In this document: one piece after another, positions 1 through 11,245 of the stretch
Position numbering within the stretch: the stretch's first letter is position 1
Layout: every line of letters begins with the position of its first letter
Assembly: GCF_014647235.1 (NCBI RefSeq)
Contig: NZ_BMOU01000002.1
Span: 62,417-126,416, forward strand
Length of the DNA: 64,000 nucleotides
Origin: Haloarcula pellucida
Lineage (GTDB): Archaea > Halobacteriota > Halobacteria > Halobacteriales > Haloarculaceae
Reading direction: 5' to 3'
Notes under the pieces: model-generated
What the model was told of the DNA's origin: nothing
Databases searched by the model: none
What the model saw: only the letters and a program-made list of their open reading frames with translations
Position numbers and translations under genes: made by a program

Positions 1-2
1 TT

Positions 3-527
3 GCCGTCGTCGCCGACGAGGTCAAGACTCTCGCCGAGGAGACCCAACACGCCATCGACGAAATCGATGGCATCATCGCCGGCGCTCGGTCGGACGTCGA
101 CGAGGTGAGCCACGAGATGGACGCCACCAGAGCCCGCATCGACGCCACCGTCGAGACGGTCACCGACGCGGGGGAGACGCTGGCACAACTCAGCGATACC
201 GTCGACGACGTCGACGAGGCGATGGGCGAGATCGCCCGAGCGACCGACGACGGCGCGGCCGCCACCGAGGAGGTGGCCGCAACCATCGACACCGTTGGCG
301 AGGCCGCCGCCGACGTCGCCGACCGCTCTCACGCGCTTGCGGACACCGCAGAGGAGACCGCGGGGACGATGAGCGACGTGCGCCGCCGCGCCGACGACCT
401 CTCGGAGCGCACCGAGGAACTCATCGACCGCCTGTCGGCCTTCGAGACGCGCGAGGCCGATCACGGCGAGACGGCCGAACCGGGACCACCCACCGAGCAA
501 CAGAGTGTGGGGGACGACGATGATTAG
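3..527 (+). CDS. Transducer (methyl-accepting, Htr-type) C-terminal part, cut by window start
   Basis: Only the last 174 codons are present. The frame is open from base 3 and its first residues, AVVADEVKTLAEETQ, are the conserved sequence on the return arm of the MCP/Htr cytoplasmic signalling hairpin. The rest is Ala/Asp/Glu/Thr-rich heptad coiled coil (the adaptation-helix region) ending in an acidic tail. Such proteins relay receptor state to CheA/CheW and the flagellar (archaellar) motor. The gene overlaps the next one, an opsin homologue, by 8 bases. This is the gene order and coupling of htr-sop pairs, so this is probably the cognate transducer of that membrane protein. Sensor and membrane domains lie outside the window. 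Confidence 0.9.
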   Translation, partial: AVVADEVKTLAEETQHAIDEIDGIIAGARSDVDEVSHEMDATRARIDATVETVTDAGETLAQLSDTVDDVDEAMGEIARATDDGAAATEEVAATIDTVGEAAADVADRSHALADTAEETAGTMSDVRRRADDLSERTEELIDRLSAFETREADHGETAEPGPPTEQQSVGDDDD

Positions 528-1242
528 CCAATCTGCCGTCTACGGCGTCTCGGTGGCCGTCACCGCCGTTGCGTTTCTCGTGTTTCTCGGCTGGCTCAGT
601 CGCATCCCGTCGTCTCACCGTCGGTACTGCTATCCGGTGGTGGCAGTCGTCGGATTCTCGACGGTGATGTCCGCGCTGATGGCGGCCGGTCTCTTCTCCC
701 TCGGCGGGACCCAACTCACCGTCCCGGGCATCCTCGACGACTTCGTCGCGTACACGGTGCTGTGGGTGGTTGCAGTAGCGCTGGCCGGGGAGTCCCGGCG
801 GATGCTCGCCGTCGCCGCCGCCATCCCGGCGATACAGGTTATCGGATTCAACGGCGGGGCGATCGTCGGCGGCGTCGTCGGCCTCGCCGGCTTTGCCGCC
901 GTCGTCCTCGGACACGTCCTGATGGCGTACCTGTTACTCGGGCCGATATGGCGACGCGCGGCCGACGTTCCCGACAGACAACGACTCCTCCACTGGAAGG
1001 CTCGGAACCTCCTGTTGTTCCTCATCGGGATGCTCGTCGTCTCCTCGCTCCTCTCTGTCGCGGGGGTGTTCGACTCGTTCGTCATCGCCGTGATCGGCGA
1101 GTACATGGGACTGCTCATCAGGATCGGCTTCGCCGGGTTCTTCTTTGCCAACGTCGAGGCCATCGCGGTCGACCGGGACGACCCGGCGCGTCTCGGCTCA
1201 CCGTCGTTTACCGACGAGACCGGCGCGAGCGGCAGCGATTGA
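520..1242 (+). CDS. Sensory-rhodopsin-like opsin homologue lacking the retinal lysine
   Basis: The 240-aa protein has seven predicted membrane helices, the same length as sensory rhodopsin II (about 239 aa). The ATG at 520 lies inside the end of the transducer gene (8-base overlap), as in htr-sop pairs. By eye it aligns with Natronomonas SRII almost without gaps: HRRY near residue 33 matches ERRY, ARNL in helix F matches LRNL, and YMGLLIRIGF in helix G matches YLDLVTKVGF. At the Schiff-base Lys position there is Arg201. The helix-G Asp is Gly197, and the helix-C Arg, Trp, Thr and Pro are Gly, Asp74, Ala and Thr. The helix-F Trp/Tyr/Pro/Trp pocket is Ile/Leu/Val/Ser. The primary counterion Asp is kept (Asp73). 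It should be unable to bind retinal covalently. A non-photic membrane sensor partner for the transducer is the simplest inference. Confidence 0.85.
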   Translation: MISQSAVYGVSVAVTAVAFLVFLGWLSRIPSSHRRYCYPVVAVVGFSTVMSALMAAGLFSLGGTQLTVPGILDDFVAYTVLWVVAVALAGESRRMLAVAAAIPAIQVIGFNGGAIVGGVVGLAGFAAVVLGHVLMAYLLLGPIWRRAADVPDRQRLLHWKARNLLLFLIGMLVVSSLLSVAGVFDSFVIAVIGEYMGLLIRIGFAGFFFANVEAIAVDRDDPARLGSPSFTDETGASGSD

Positions 1243-1398
1243 GGCCGACCGGACTCTCTTTCGTCCATCGCTCGACTAGATCCACGGCGGGACAGCCAAC
1301 GGCACCCGTCCCGCCGTGTCCGGGGTGGCGTTCTCAGCTGTTGAAATGGCACGTCAATACTTATCTCCGAACGGGCTAAACCGCCGGTAGTATCCGAT

Positions 1399-1710
1399 AT
1401 GAGCCACTCTTTCACTGCCGATACCCGAGAGCGAGCACGTGGTGAGCCCGTTAGCAAGCAGTTCGATTGGTCGGTGACCGCACCGAGTACGGCGGTCGTG
1501 CAGGTGATCGCTGCCGCGACCGGGACGGAGCCGACCGAGGGAACGCCGCTGTACGACTCTGTCGATTCGGGGGCGCTCGACACGCTCTTTGGGGACGCGG
1601 ACGGCGACCCGGATCGCCGGTTTTCGTTCACGCACGAGGGACTCACTGTGACACTCACGGGCGACGGCACTGTGTCGGCGCGCCCCATCGCCGAATCGGC
1701 GTCCCGCTGA
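1399..1710 (+). CDS. HalOD1 (halobacterial output domain 1) protein
   Basis: This 103-aa soluble acidic protein fits the haloarchaeal HalOD1 family: an N-terminal leader, a segment from about residue 25 with the pattern STAVVQVIAAATG..P, then a short domain ending in FTHEGLTVTLTGDGTVS. HalOD1 domains occur alone or as outputs of haloarchaeal sensors. Their biochemical role is not established. It stands alone between the opsin and ligA. The upstream 156 bases hold no gene. The ATG at 1399 is the only good start. Confidence 0.75.
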   Translation: MSHSFTADTRERARGEPVSKQFDWSVTAPSTAVVQVIAAATGTEPTEGTPLYDSVDSGALDTLFGDADGDPDRRFSFTHEGLTVTLTGDGTVSARPIAESASR

Positions 1711-1860
1711 GCGGTCGCTGCGACGGTCGGCCCTGACTCGTCACCGATAGCTGCCGATCCGGACGGCGACACGCCGGGGTGGCGACTCCGTTCGAGATGG
1801 TCCAGCCGGCGTATGAGGAGACGACGTCGCCGATGCCATACGCACAGCGGGCAGTATTAG

Positions 1861-3984
<2,124 letters not shown>

Positions 3985-4112
3985 CCGACTTCGGAACTGC
4001 CGAGGTGACCGGTGTTACACAGTTGGGTGGGACTGAAAGGGGCCGGGAGCTTTCTGGCGGTCCACCGACCCAGTCGCCATCGCGACAGTAGAAAACGAAC
4101 TGGCTGACCGTT

Positions 4113-5138
4113 CTAGAGGTCCGCGAGGTTGAACGTGTAGTAACTGACGCTCGCGGCGATACCGATCCACGCGAGCATGAACACGACGACTGCGGGGTCG
4201 GAGTAGTAGAACGGCAGCGACCCCGACCCGGGCGCGCAGGTGATGATCGTGCCGAAGACGCCTTCTTGGGCCTGCGGGGCGCCGTTGAGGACGTCGGCAC
4301 AGATGGTCCGACTCGCTTCTTCCCCCTGCCTGAACATCCCGTAGCGGGCCGACAGCGCGGGCGCTTCGCCGGACCCGAGCATCGAGTTGACGAGGGTCTT
4401 GTAGGCCTGATTCGGGTTGACGAGTTTCAACAGGAGGACAACGTGCCAGCGGATGGCGCCGGTGACGCCCAGTTCGTTCGAGAGGATGTTCCCGACGCCG
4501 TTCGCGCCGGCGTTCCAGAGGAACGTGAAGTAGAAGTAGACGATGAAGTTCGCGGCGCCCGACCAGAGGCTCTTCTTGAAGGCCCCGGAGATGGAGACGA
4601 CGATGGCGACGAACACCAGCGCGAACACCACCGTGAAGAACGAGAACAGGCCGAACAGTTCGGGTTTGAACGTCAGTCGCGAGGCGGTCAGGAAGACGGC
4701 GGTGATGGCCAGCGAGGCGACGAGAGGGACGCCAAGCACCGCACACCGACCCAGCACCTTCCCGATGATGACGTCCTTCCGGGAGTGCGGGAGAGACAGC
4801 AGGAGCTTCAGCGACCCCGACGTGCGCTCTTTCGAGATGGCGGCGAAGCCGAGGAAGATGGCGACGATGGGCAACAGCAACGTCACCATGTTCAGGTACA
4901 CCTGCGAGAGCAGGAGTTGCATCCCCAGCCCCTGTCCCTGCTGGCCCACGCCGATGTCGAAGTACAGCGCCAGCGCGACGGGGGCGATGAACGCCGTCGT
5001 GAAGATGAGGCCCAGCAGCCACAGGCCCTTCGAGCGGATGGCGTCCTTGAACTCCTTTTTCGAGACGGTGTACCACTCGAAGGTGTTCCTGAGCAGACGG
5101 TCGAGGCCAGCGAGGCCGCCCTCGTCGGCGGTGCTCAT
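4113..5138 (-). CDS. ABC transporter permease (ABC-2 type)
   Basis: This 341-aa integral membrane protein has about six hydrophobic segments, an N-terminal cytoplasmic part (residues 1-30) and a large loop between the first two helices that includes the KERTSGSLKLLLSLP motif typical of ABC-2 permeases. A second large region between the last helices (about 240-310) faces outside. Its start overlaps the end of the upstream ATPase gene by four bases, so the two form one operon and one exporter. The substrate cannot be read from sequence. Confidence 0.88.
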   Translation of the reverse strand: MSTADEGGLAGLDRLLRNTFEWYTVSKKEFKDAIRSKGLWLLGLIFTTAFIAPVALALYFDIGVGQQGQGLGMQLLLSQVYLNMVTLLLPIVAIFLGFAAISKERTSGSLKLLLSLPHSRKDVIIGKVLGRCAVLGVPLVASLAITAVFLTASRLTFKPELFGLFSFFTVVFALVFVAIVVSISGAFKKSLWSGAANFIVYFYFTFLWNAGANGVGNILSNELGVTGAIRWHVVLLLKLVNPNQAYKTLVNSMLGSGEAPALSARYGMFRQGEEASRTICADVLNGAPQAQEGVFGTIITCAPGSGSLPFYYSDPAVVVFMLAWIGIAASVSYYTFNLADL

Positions 5139-6058
5139 GCCTCTACCTCCTGCCGTTCGGTGTAGGCGGTAAAGAGGTCCTCCAGCGAGGCCTCCTGGGT
5201 CTCGAAGTCCTCGACGGCGACGCCGGACTCCTCGAAGGTGTTGAGGACGGTCATCTTCGCGTCGCCGTCGCAGTTGACGGTGATCCGGTCGGTGTCCATC
5301 GTCACGCCGGACACCTCGGGAAGAGAGCGCACGTCCTCGACGGCGGCGTCTAGGCCGTCCGTGTCGCCGACGGTGACGACGAGTTTCATGTCTCCCTGTG
5401 CGGCCGCGCGGAGGCCTTCGACGCTGTCTTTCGCGACGAGTTCGCCGTCCTGGAGGATGCCGACGGTGTCACAGACGGACTCGACCTGTCCGAGGATGTG
5501 CGAGGAGAAGAAGACGGTCGCGCCGCGTTCGCTCTCCTCGCGGACCAGGTCCCGCATCTTGCGGGCGCCGTTGGGGTCCAGTCCCGTCGTCGGTTCGTCG
5601 AGGATGAGGAGGTCGGGTTCGTCGACGAGTGCCATCGCCAGCACCAGCCGTTGTTTCATCCCCTTCGAGTAGCCGCCGGCCCGGCGGTCGGCGGCGTCGG
5701 CGACGCCGACGCGTTCGAGCAGTGCCATCGGATCGTCGTCGGCGTTTTTCGACTCGATGACGAACTCCACGTGTTCGCGCCCGGTCAGCCGTTCGTAGAC
5801 GTCGTAGCCTTCGGGGAGGACGCCGATGCGCTCGCGGATGGCTTTCGACTCCTCGTTGACGTCGTGACCGAGGACCGTCGCTGACCCCGCTGTCGGTCGA
5901 ACGAAGTCGAGCAGGATGTTGATCGTGGTCGATTTCCCGGCCCCGTTGGGTCCGAGAAAGCCGAAGACCTCACCCTCCTCGACCGTGAGGTCCACTCCGT
6001 TCAGGGCGACGACGTCCCCGAACTCCTTGCGGACGCCGTCCAGTTCGATAGCGGTCAT
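5135..6058 (-). CDS. ABC transporter ATP-binding protein
   Basis: This 307-aa ATPase energises the permease encoded just downstream. Visible motifs are Walker A GPNGAGKSTT (about residue 37), signature YSKGMKQRL, Walker B LLILDEPTTGLDP and the switch His in FFSSHIL. The C-terminal 80 residues form the accessory domain seen in CcmA/NatA-like exporters. Translation of the permease is coupled through a four-base overlap. The substrate is unknown; drug, lipid or sodium-type export are all possible. Confidence 0.92.
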   Translation of the reverse strand: MTAIELDGVRKEFGDVVALNGVDLTVEEGEVFGFLGPNGAGKSTTINILLDFVRPTAGSATVLGHDVNEESKAIRERIGVLPEGYDVYERLTGREHVEFVIESKNADDDPMALLERVGVADAADRRAGGYSKGMKQRLVLAMALVDEPDLLILDEPTTGLDPNGARKMRDLVREESERGATVFFSSHILGQVESVCDTVGILQDGELVAKDSVEGLRAAAQGDMKLVVTVGDTDGLDAAVEDVRSLPEVSGVTMDTDRITVNCDGDAKMTVLNTFEESGVAVEDFETQEASLEDLFTAYTERQEVEA

Positions 6059-6129
6059 ACGCGCCGGTTGTGCCGCCCTCCGGTATAGTCTTTCGTGTTA
6101 CAGACCGACAGGTAGCGCAACGAAGTCGT

Positions 6130-6405
6130 TCAGACCTCCTCGTCCGGGTCGCTCGTCGCTGCCATCCGCTGTGCTTCGGTGGCGTACCGTTCGAGCGTGT
6201 CCTCGTCACCGACCGGTTCGAGGCGGTCGGGTTCGACGTCGATGGCGGCGGTCACGCGCTTTTTCATCAGGAGGTTCGTCGAGAACTGCTTGGTCACGTG
6301 GCGGTCGCCCTCGGGCGTGGCATAGACGAGCGTCACCATGCGCTCGTCGCCGTAACTGGAGCGTTCGACCAGCCAGCAGCGGACTGTCTCGTCGGCGTCG
6401 GTCAT
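6130..6405 (-). CDS. Conserved haloarchaeal hypothetical protein
   Basis: This 91-aa protein begins MTDADETVRCWLVERSSYGD. It reads as a single alpha/beta domain (residues 8-65) with an acidic tail and has no membrane segment or metal motif. I recognise it as the kind of small conserved protein found in haloarchaea but cannot name a family. It lies 71 bases upstream of the ABC exporter operon on the same strand, but the TATA-rich gap suggests separate transcription. Confidence 0.6.
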   Translation of the reverse strand: MTDADETVRCWLVERSSYGDERMVTLVYATPEGDRHVTKQFSTNLLMKKRVTAAIDVEPDRLEPVGDEDTLERYATEAQRMAATSDPDEEV

Positions 6406-6535
6406 CGGGTCGCTCTTTCAGTGCCAGCGGTTTGTATCCTCCGAGGCCGGCAGCCCTGCCCGGCTGCGTTGCCGAACCACCGGCCACTCAGACAAGATAT
6501 CACACCACACGGGGAGAGTTTTGCCGTAACTCGTG

Positions 6536-6544
6536 GTTATAGAT
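6536..6544 (+). promoter_or_regulatory. TATA box of metY
   Basis: TTATAGATA is centred about 30 bases before the metY ATG at 6570, giving a nearly leaderless transcript for metY-metX. Confidence 0.4.
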
Positions 6545-6569
6545 ACGTAGAGATATATGCATACTGCAC

Positions 6570-7856
6570 ATGACTAACCGCTACGGATTCGGGACGAGAT
6601 GCGTCCACGCCGGGCAGGAGGAACCGGACCCGGCGACGGGCGCGCGCGCCCCGCCCATCTATCAGACGTCCTCGTACGTCTTCGAGGACGCGGAGACGGC
6701 CGCCGACCGCTACGCCTTAGAAGACGACGGCAACGTCTACTCGCGCTTCGACAACCCGACCGTCCGGATGCTCGAACACCGACTGGCGTCGCTCGAAAAC
6801 GCCGTCGACGCCGTCGCCACCGGGTCCGGGATGGCGGCGCTGGACGCCGGGACGACGGTGCTGGCGTCGGCCGGCGACAACGTCGTCTCGGCCTCGTCCA
6901 TCTACGGCGGCACGCACTCCTATCTCGCGAACACCGCCAGCCGACGGGGCGTCGAGGCCCGGTTCGTCGACACCTTAGACCCCGACGCGTACGCCGAGGC
7001 TATCGACGACGACACCGCCTACGTCCACTGTGAGACCATCGGGAACCCGTCGCTCGTAGTCCCGCCCCTCGAAGACATCGCCGAAGTGGCTCACGACCAC
7101 GGCGTCCCCCTGTTCGTGGACAACACGTTCGGGACGCCAGCGCTCTGTCGACCGCTGGACCACGGTGCCGACATCGTCTGGGAGTCGACGACGAAGTGGA
7201 TTCACGGGTCGGGTACCACCATCGGCGGCGTGCTGGCCGACGGCGGGTCGTTCCCGTGGGGCGAGTACCCCGAGAAGTACCCCGAGATGGGCGGCCAGAA
7301 CCCGGCGTTCGACGCGAACTTCGCCGAGCGCTTCGGCGACCGCGCCTTCGCGATGGCGGCCCGCCAGCGTGGGTTGCGCGCGCTCGGTGACGGACAGAAG
7401 CCCTTCGACGCGTGGGCGACCATGCAGGGCAGCGAGACCCTCTCGCTTCGGATGGAGCGACACTGCTCGAACGCGCTCGCCGTCGCCGAACACCTACAGG
7501 ACCACCCCGAGGTGTCGTGGGTCACCTACCCCGGACTGGCGAGCCACGAAACCCACGACCTCGCCAAAGAGTACCTCGACGGCGGATTCGGCGGCGTCGT
7601 CACGTTCGGCCTTTCGGGCGGGTACGCCGCCAGCCGACAGTTCTGCGAGGAGACGGACCTCGCGCAGTTCCTCGCGAACATCGGCGACGCGAAGACGCTG
7701 GTCATCCACCCCGCGTCGACCACCCACGCCCAACTCTCCGAGGAAGAACAGCGCGAAAGCGGCGTCAGCCCGGACCTCGTCCGGATGAGCGTCGGCATCG
7801 AGGACCCCGAAGACATCCTCGCGGACGTCGACGCGGCCATCGAGCGAGCCACATGA
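6570..7856 (+). CDS. metY: O-acetylhomoserine aminocarboxypropyltransferase (sulfhydrylase)
   Basis: This PLP enzyme makes homocysteine (or methionine) from O-acetylhomoserine and sulfide (or methanethiol). The 428-aa length is that of the MetY branch of the Cys/Met-metabolism PLP family, longer than cystathionine synthases. Visible are [25 protein letters not shown] at the start, the cofactor region GSGMAAL, the VDNTFGTP stretch, and the PLP Lys in ESTTKWIHG. The stop overlaps the start of metX by ATGA, so substrate synthesis and use are coupled in one operon. Confidence 0.93.
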   Translation: MTNRYGFGTRCVHAGQEEPDPATGARAPPIYQTSSYVFEDAETAADRYALEDDGNVYSRFDNPTVRMLEHRLASLENAVDAVATGSGMAALDAGTTVLASAGDNVVSASSIYGGTHSYLANTASRRGVEARFVDTLDPDAYAEAIDDDTAYVHCETIGNPSLVVPPLEDIAEVAHDHGVPLFVDNTFGTPALCRPLDHGADIVWESTTKWIHGSGTTIGGVLADGGSFPWGEYPEKYPEMGGQNPAFDANFAERFGDRAFAMAARQRGLRALGDGQKPFDAWATMQGSETLSLRMERHCSNALAVAEHLQDHPEVSWVTYPGLASHETHDLAKEYLDGGFGGVVTFGLSGGYAASRQFCEETDLAQFLANIGDAKTLVIHPASTTHAQLSEEEQRESGVSPDLVRMSVGIEDPEDILADVDAAIERAT

Positions 7857-9067
7857 CTGTCGAGTCACAGACCGTCTCGATCGGCGAGTTCGAGTTCCAG
7901 TGTGGCGAGACCATCCCCGACCTCGAACTGGCCTACGAGACGTACGGCGACTTTACGGGCGACAACGCCGTGCTGGTCTGTCACGCCCTGACCGGGAGCG
8001 CCCACGTCGCCTCGCGTGGCCGCTTCGAGGAGGGCGATCAGGCGTACGCGTGGTGGGACGACATCGTCGGCCCGGGCAAGGCCATCGACACGACGGAGTA
8101 CTTCGTCGTCTGTGTGAACGTCCCGGGGTCGTGTTATGGCTCGTCGGGCCCGTCGAGTACGAACCCCGAGACGGGCGAACCGTGGGGGCCGGCGTTTCCC
8201 CCCGTCACGGTCGCCGACTGGACCGACGCCCAGCGCGCACTGCTGGACGAACTGGGCATCCCCGCGCTGTACGCCGTCGTCGGCGGCAGCGTCGGCGGCA
8301 TGAACGTCCTGGAGTGGGCCAAACGCCACCCGGACCACGTCGAGAAGATCGTGCCCATCGCCGCCGCCGGTCGACTCGACCCGCAGTGTCTCGCGCTGGA
8401 CGGCATCGCACGCCGGGCCATCACTACCGACCCGAACTGGAACGGCGGGAACTACTACGCCGAGTCCGACGGCGGCGAGCACCCAGACCATGGACTGGCG
8501 CTGGCCCGCGAGATCGGCCACGTGATGTACTTCTCGAAGTCGAGCATGGAGCGCCGGTTCGGTCGCCGCGCCGCGACGCGGGAGGCCGAACGCGCGTTCC
8601 CCACCGACCCCGCCGGGCGCTTTTTCCCGTACCGCGACGTGGAGTCCTACCTCGACTACAACGCCTCGAAGTTCGTCGAACGCTTCGACGCCAACAGCTA
8701 TCTCTACCTGACGCGGGCGATGGACAACTACGACCTCTCCTCGGGGTTCGAGTCGGACGCCGACGCGCTAGCGGCCTTCGACGGCGAGGCGCTGGTGATG
8801 TCCTTTACCGGGGACTGGCACTTCACGACCCAGCAGTCTGAGTCGCTCGCAGACGCCCTGCGGGAGACGGACACCGGCGTCGCCCACCACGTCGTCGATT
8901 CGGACTACGGTCACGACGCCTTCCTCGTCGAACCCGACAGCGTCGGCCCGCCGCTCTCGGACTTCTTAGAGGAGGGCCTGCACGGTAACGCCGTCTCGGA
9001 CACACAGGAGAGCGAGGACGAACCCTCGGACTTCGCGCCGGTCCACAACAGCCTCTTCTCACGCTAG
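7853..9067 (+). CDS. metX: Homoserine O-acetyltransferase
   Basis: MetX activates homoserine with acetyl-CoA for methionine synthesis. The 404-aa alpha/beta hydrolase has the nucleophile elbow [12 protein letters not shown], the catalytic Asp in SFTGDWHFT and the His in YGHDAFL. The frame is open far upstream inside metY, but the ATG at 7853, overlapping the metY stop by four bases, gives the family's normal N-terminus ([19 protein letters not shown]). The C-terminus carries a short acidic tail. Confidence 0.94.
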   Translation: MTVESQTVSIGEFEFQCGETIPDLELAYETYGDFTGDNAVLVCHALTGSAHVASRGRFEEGDQAYAWWDDIVGPGKAIDTTEYFVVCVNVPGSCYGSSGPSSTNPETGEPWGPAFPPVTVADWTDAQRALLDELGIPALYAVVGGSVGGMNVLEWAKRHPDHVEKIVPIAAAGRLDPQCLALDGIARRAITTDPNWNGGNYYAESDGGEHPDHGLALAREIGHVMYFSKSSMERRFGRRAATREAERAFPTDPAGRFFPYRDVESYLDYNASKFVERFDANSYLYLTRAMDNYDLSSGFESDADALAAFDGEALVMSFTGDWHFTTQQSESLADALRETDTGVAHHVVDSDYGHDAFLVEPDSVGPPLSDFLEEGLHGNAVSDTQESEDEPSDFAPVHNSLFSR

Positions 9068-9101
9068 TCTTTAACACACTTCGGCGTGACTGTCAGTCTG
9101 T

Positions 9102-9404
9102 ATGAGCGATATGTCCACACACACGGAGAGTGACGAGGTCTCGTTCGGACAGCCGGTGTACGACGACGAAGGTAACGAACTCGGGACGATACGGGGCTTC
9201 GACGAGCACGGCTTCTACGTGACCATCGACGACGGTATCGAGGCGCTCTCCAGCGAACACGTCTCGACGGGCAAGGCCGGCGAGGCCGAACTGATGTGGC
9301 GCTGCTGGTCGTGCGGTGAGATGGGCCAGATAGAGCACCTCCCCGAGGAGTGTCCGGCCTGTGGCGCCCCGAAAGAGGAGATATACTACTGGCAGGAAGA
9401 CTGA
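9102..9404 (+). CDS. Zinc-ribbon (rubredoxin/rubrerythrin-like) protein
   Basis: This 100-aa protein has two parts. Residues about 13-55 look like a small beta-barrel (PVYDDEGNELGTIRGFDEHG, PRC-barrel-like). Residues 65-95 form a metal site with CWSCGEMG and CPACGAPKEE, the spacing of rubredoxin-like or rubrerythrin C-terminal ribbons. Haloarchaea carry several such proteins; an electron-transfer or iron/zinc-binding role is inferred only. The ATG at 9111 is an alternative start. Confidence 0.75.
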   Translation: MSDMSTHTESDEVSFGQPVYDDEGNELGTIRGFDEHGFYVTIDDGIEALSSEHVSTGKAGEAELMWRCWSCGEMGQIEHLPEECPACGAPKEEIYYWQED

Positions 9405-9433
9405 GCGTCCGGTCCCGATCTCCGTCCGTCGAG

Positions 9434-9991
9434 TCAGCACCGCTCGACGCGGTCGGCCGTCGCCGCGTCGAGCCCCGTTCTCACCGCCGACAGCGCGTCC
9501 TCGGGCACGGTGAACCGAACCGTCTCCTCGCGCCACTCGACCAGCGCGACGCCGTCGGCGTCCCGGACGAGGAGGTAGGTCACCTCGTCTACGAGCGTCG
9601 TGACGGCGTCGAACGTCTCGCCGGTGAGCGGCACGGTGCCGGCGGTGTGGTCGCCGTCGACGGTGACGTCGGCGTGGCCCGAGAGCGTCTCTAGCTCGAA
9701 GCGCGGGCGGCCGGTGAGGCCCGCCCGCCGACCGACGTCGAGGTACACGAACAGTTCGTCGGGCCGGCGCGGCGACGCGTCCAGCACCGCCGCGAGCGCA
9801 TCGACCCGCGCGTCCGTGTCGCCTGCGGGCGGGCGAACCCGAAACCGCGGCCCGTCGTCGGGCCACGTCGGCGTTCCGGTGTCCAGTCCCGCCCGTTCCC
9901 ACACGTCGACGATGGCGTCGGTGAGGCGGTCGACCCCGACGGCGTCGATGGCCTCGGCCATCCGGTCGGCGTCTGTGTCCATCTCGTCCAT
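9434..9991 (-). CDS. Conserved haloarchaeal hypothetical protein
   Basis: This 185-aa acidic soluble protein starts at the ATG near MDEMDTDADRMAEAIDAVG. The longer open frame upstream would run into the promoter and coding region of the divergent panE and lacks haloarchaeal codon character. It has no membrane segment or known motif that I can name. It is convergent with the zinc-ribbon gene and divergent from panE. Confidence 0.6.
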   Translation of the reverse strand: MDEMDTDADRMAEAIDAVGVDRLTDAIVDVWERAGLDTGTPTWPDDGPRFRVRPPAGDTDARVDALAAVLDASPRRPDELFVYLDVGRRAGLTGRPRFELETLSGHADVTVDGDHTAGTVPLTGETFDAVTTLVDEVTYLLVRDADGVALVEWREETVRFTVPEDALSAVRTGLDAATADRVERC

Positions 9992-10076
9992 ACGCCCGCT
10001 TCGTGACCGGCGCTGTTGTGGCTGGTGGTCTGTCCGCGTTGGAACCCTTTTGTACGGCCCCGCCCTCTCGTCGCGC

Positions 10077-10973
10077 ATGCACATCGCCGTCGTCGGTGCG
10101 GGGAGTCTCGGGACTCTCCTCGGGGGGTTGCTCGCCCGCGAACACGACGTGACGCTGGTCGGCCGGGAGCCACACGTCGGCACCGTCGAGCGCGAGGGAT
10201 TGGACGTGGTCGGCGCCGAATCCGTCCACGTCGACCCGGCGGCCGACACCGACCCACCGGACAGCGCCGACCTCGCGCTGGTGGCGGTCAAGAGCTACGA
10301 CACCGCCGACGCCGCCGCGGCACTGACCGACTGCTCGCTCGACGCCTGCCTCTCGGTCCAGAACGGGATGGGCAACGAGTCGACGCTCGCGGCCGAACTG
10401 GACTGTCCGGTGCTGGCCGGCACCTGCACCTACGGCGCCAGACTGGCCGATCCGGGTCGGGTCGAGTTCACCGGTCGCGGCGAGGTGGTGCTGGGTGCCC
10501 GCGAGGGCGGCCCTTCGACGCTTGCCGACGACGTGGGTGCGGCGTTCGACGCCGCCGGCGTCGAGACGACGGTGGCGACAGACATGCCGACGCGTCTCTG
10601 GGAGAAACTGGCGGTCAACGCGGCCATCAACGCGACGACGGCGCTCGCTCGCGTCGAGAACGGCGCGCTCACAGCGGGGCCGGGACGCGAACTCGCCGCC
10701 GACGCCGCCCGCGAGACGGCCCGCGTCGCCCGAGAGCAGGGCGTCAACCTCTCGAACGAGCGGGCCATCTCGCTGGCCCGACGGGTGAGTCGAGACACCG
10801 CCGCCAACCGCTCGTCGATGTTGCAGGACGTCGAGGCGGGCCGGCGAACGGAGATAGACGCCATCAACGGCTACGTCGTCGAACACGGCGAGGGGACGGT
10901 ACCGGTCAACGAGACGCTGACGCGGTTGCTTCGACTGTGGGAAGCGGGGGACGAAGGCGACGAGCAATCGTAG
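10077..10973 (+). CDS. panE: 2-dehydropantoate 2-reductase (ketopantoate reductase)
   Basis: PanE reduces ketopantoate to pantoate with NADPH for coenzyme A synthesis. The 298-aa protein starts MHIAVVGAGSLGTLLGG, the Rossmann GxGxxG motif. It contains VKSYDT, SVQNGMGNE, the catalytic Lys region LWEKLAVNAAINATTAL, and C-terminal NRSSMLQDVEAGRRTEIDAI, all family hallmarks. The ATG at 10077 gives this exact N-terminus; earlier in-frame starts overlap the divergent gene. Confidence 0.93.
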   Translation: MHIAVVGAGSLGTLLGGLLAREHDVTLVGREPHVGTVEREGLDVVGAESVHVDPAADTDPPDSADLALVAVKSYDTADAAAALTDCSLDACLSVQNGMGNESTLAAELDCPVLAGTCTYGARLADPGRVEFTGRGEVVLGAREGGPSTLADDVGAAFDAAGVETTVATDMPTRLWEKLAVNAAINATTALARVENGALTAGPGRELAADAARETARVAREQGVNLSNERAISLARRVSRDTAANRSSMLQDVEAGRRTEIDAINGYVVEHGEGTVPVNETLTRLLRLWEAGDEGDEQS

Positions 10974-11245
10974 CGAGCGGCCGAGTGAACCGACCGCTCG
11001 CACGGCGACGCGGTGACCGACGTGTCCCGCAGCGACGCGACCAGTCCAGTGCGGTGACGGCCAGTGGTTGGGCCGACGTAGTGTCTCACGCGCTCGAATC
11101 GCGTCTTCGGTCGTTCACCGTCGATATCCCGCTCTGAACTGGCCGTAGGTGTCACCTACCGCCGCGCTGTGTCGTCGCCGGGGCCGAACCACTCGCTGAC
11201 TGCTGGACTGTCCACGTCTCGAACGGACGAGCCACCGACGCGTGC

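Noticed and set aside
7412-7852. Longer N-terminus for MetX
   Set aside because: The upstream frame is Arg/Pro-rich and inside metY. The ATGA-overlapping start at 7853 gives the family's normal N-terminus.
9093-11003. 636-aa minus-strand frame across three genes
   Set aside because: It crosses the clear panE and zinc-ribbon genes in antisense and has Arg/Gly/Val-rich composition typical of shadows.
10974-11245. Looked for a tRNA gene in this and the other gaps
   Set aside because: No T-arm consensus with a matching acceptor stem was found in any intergenic region read.
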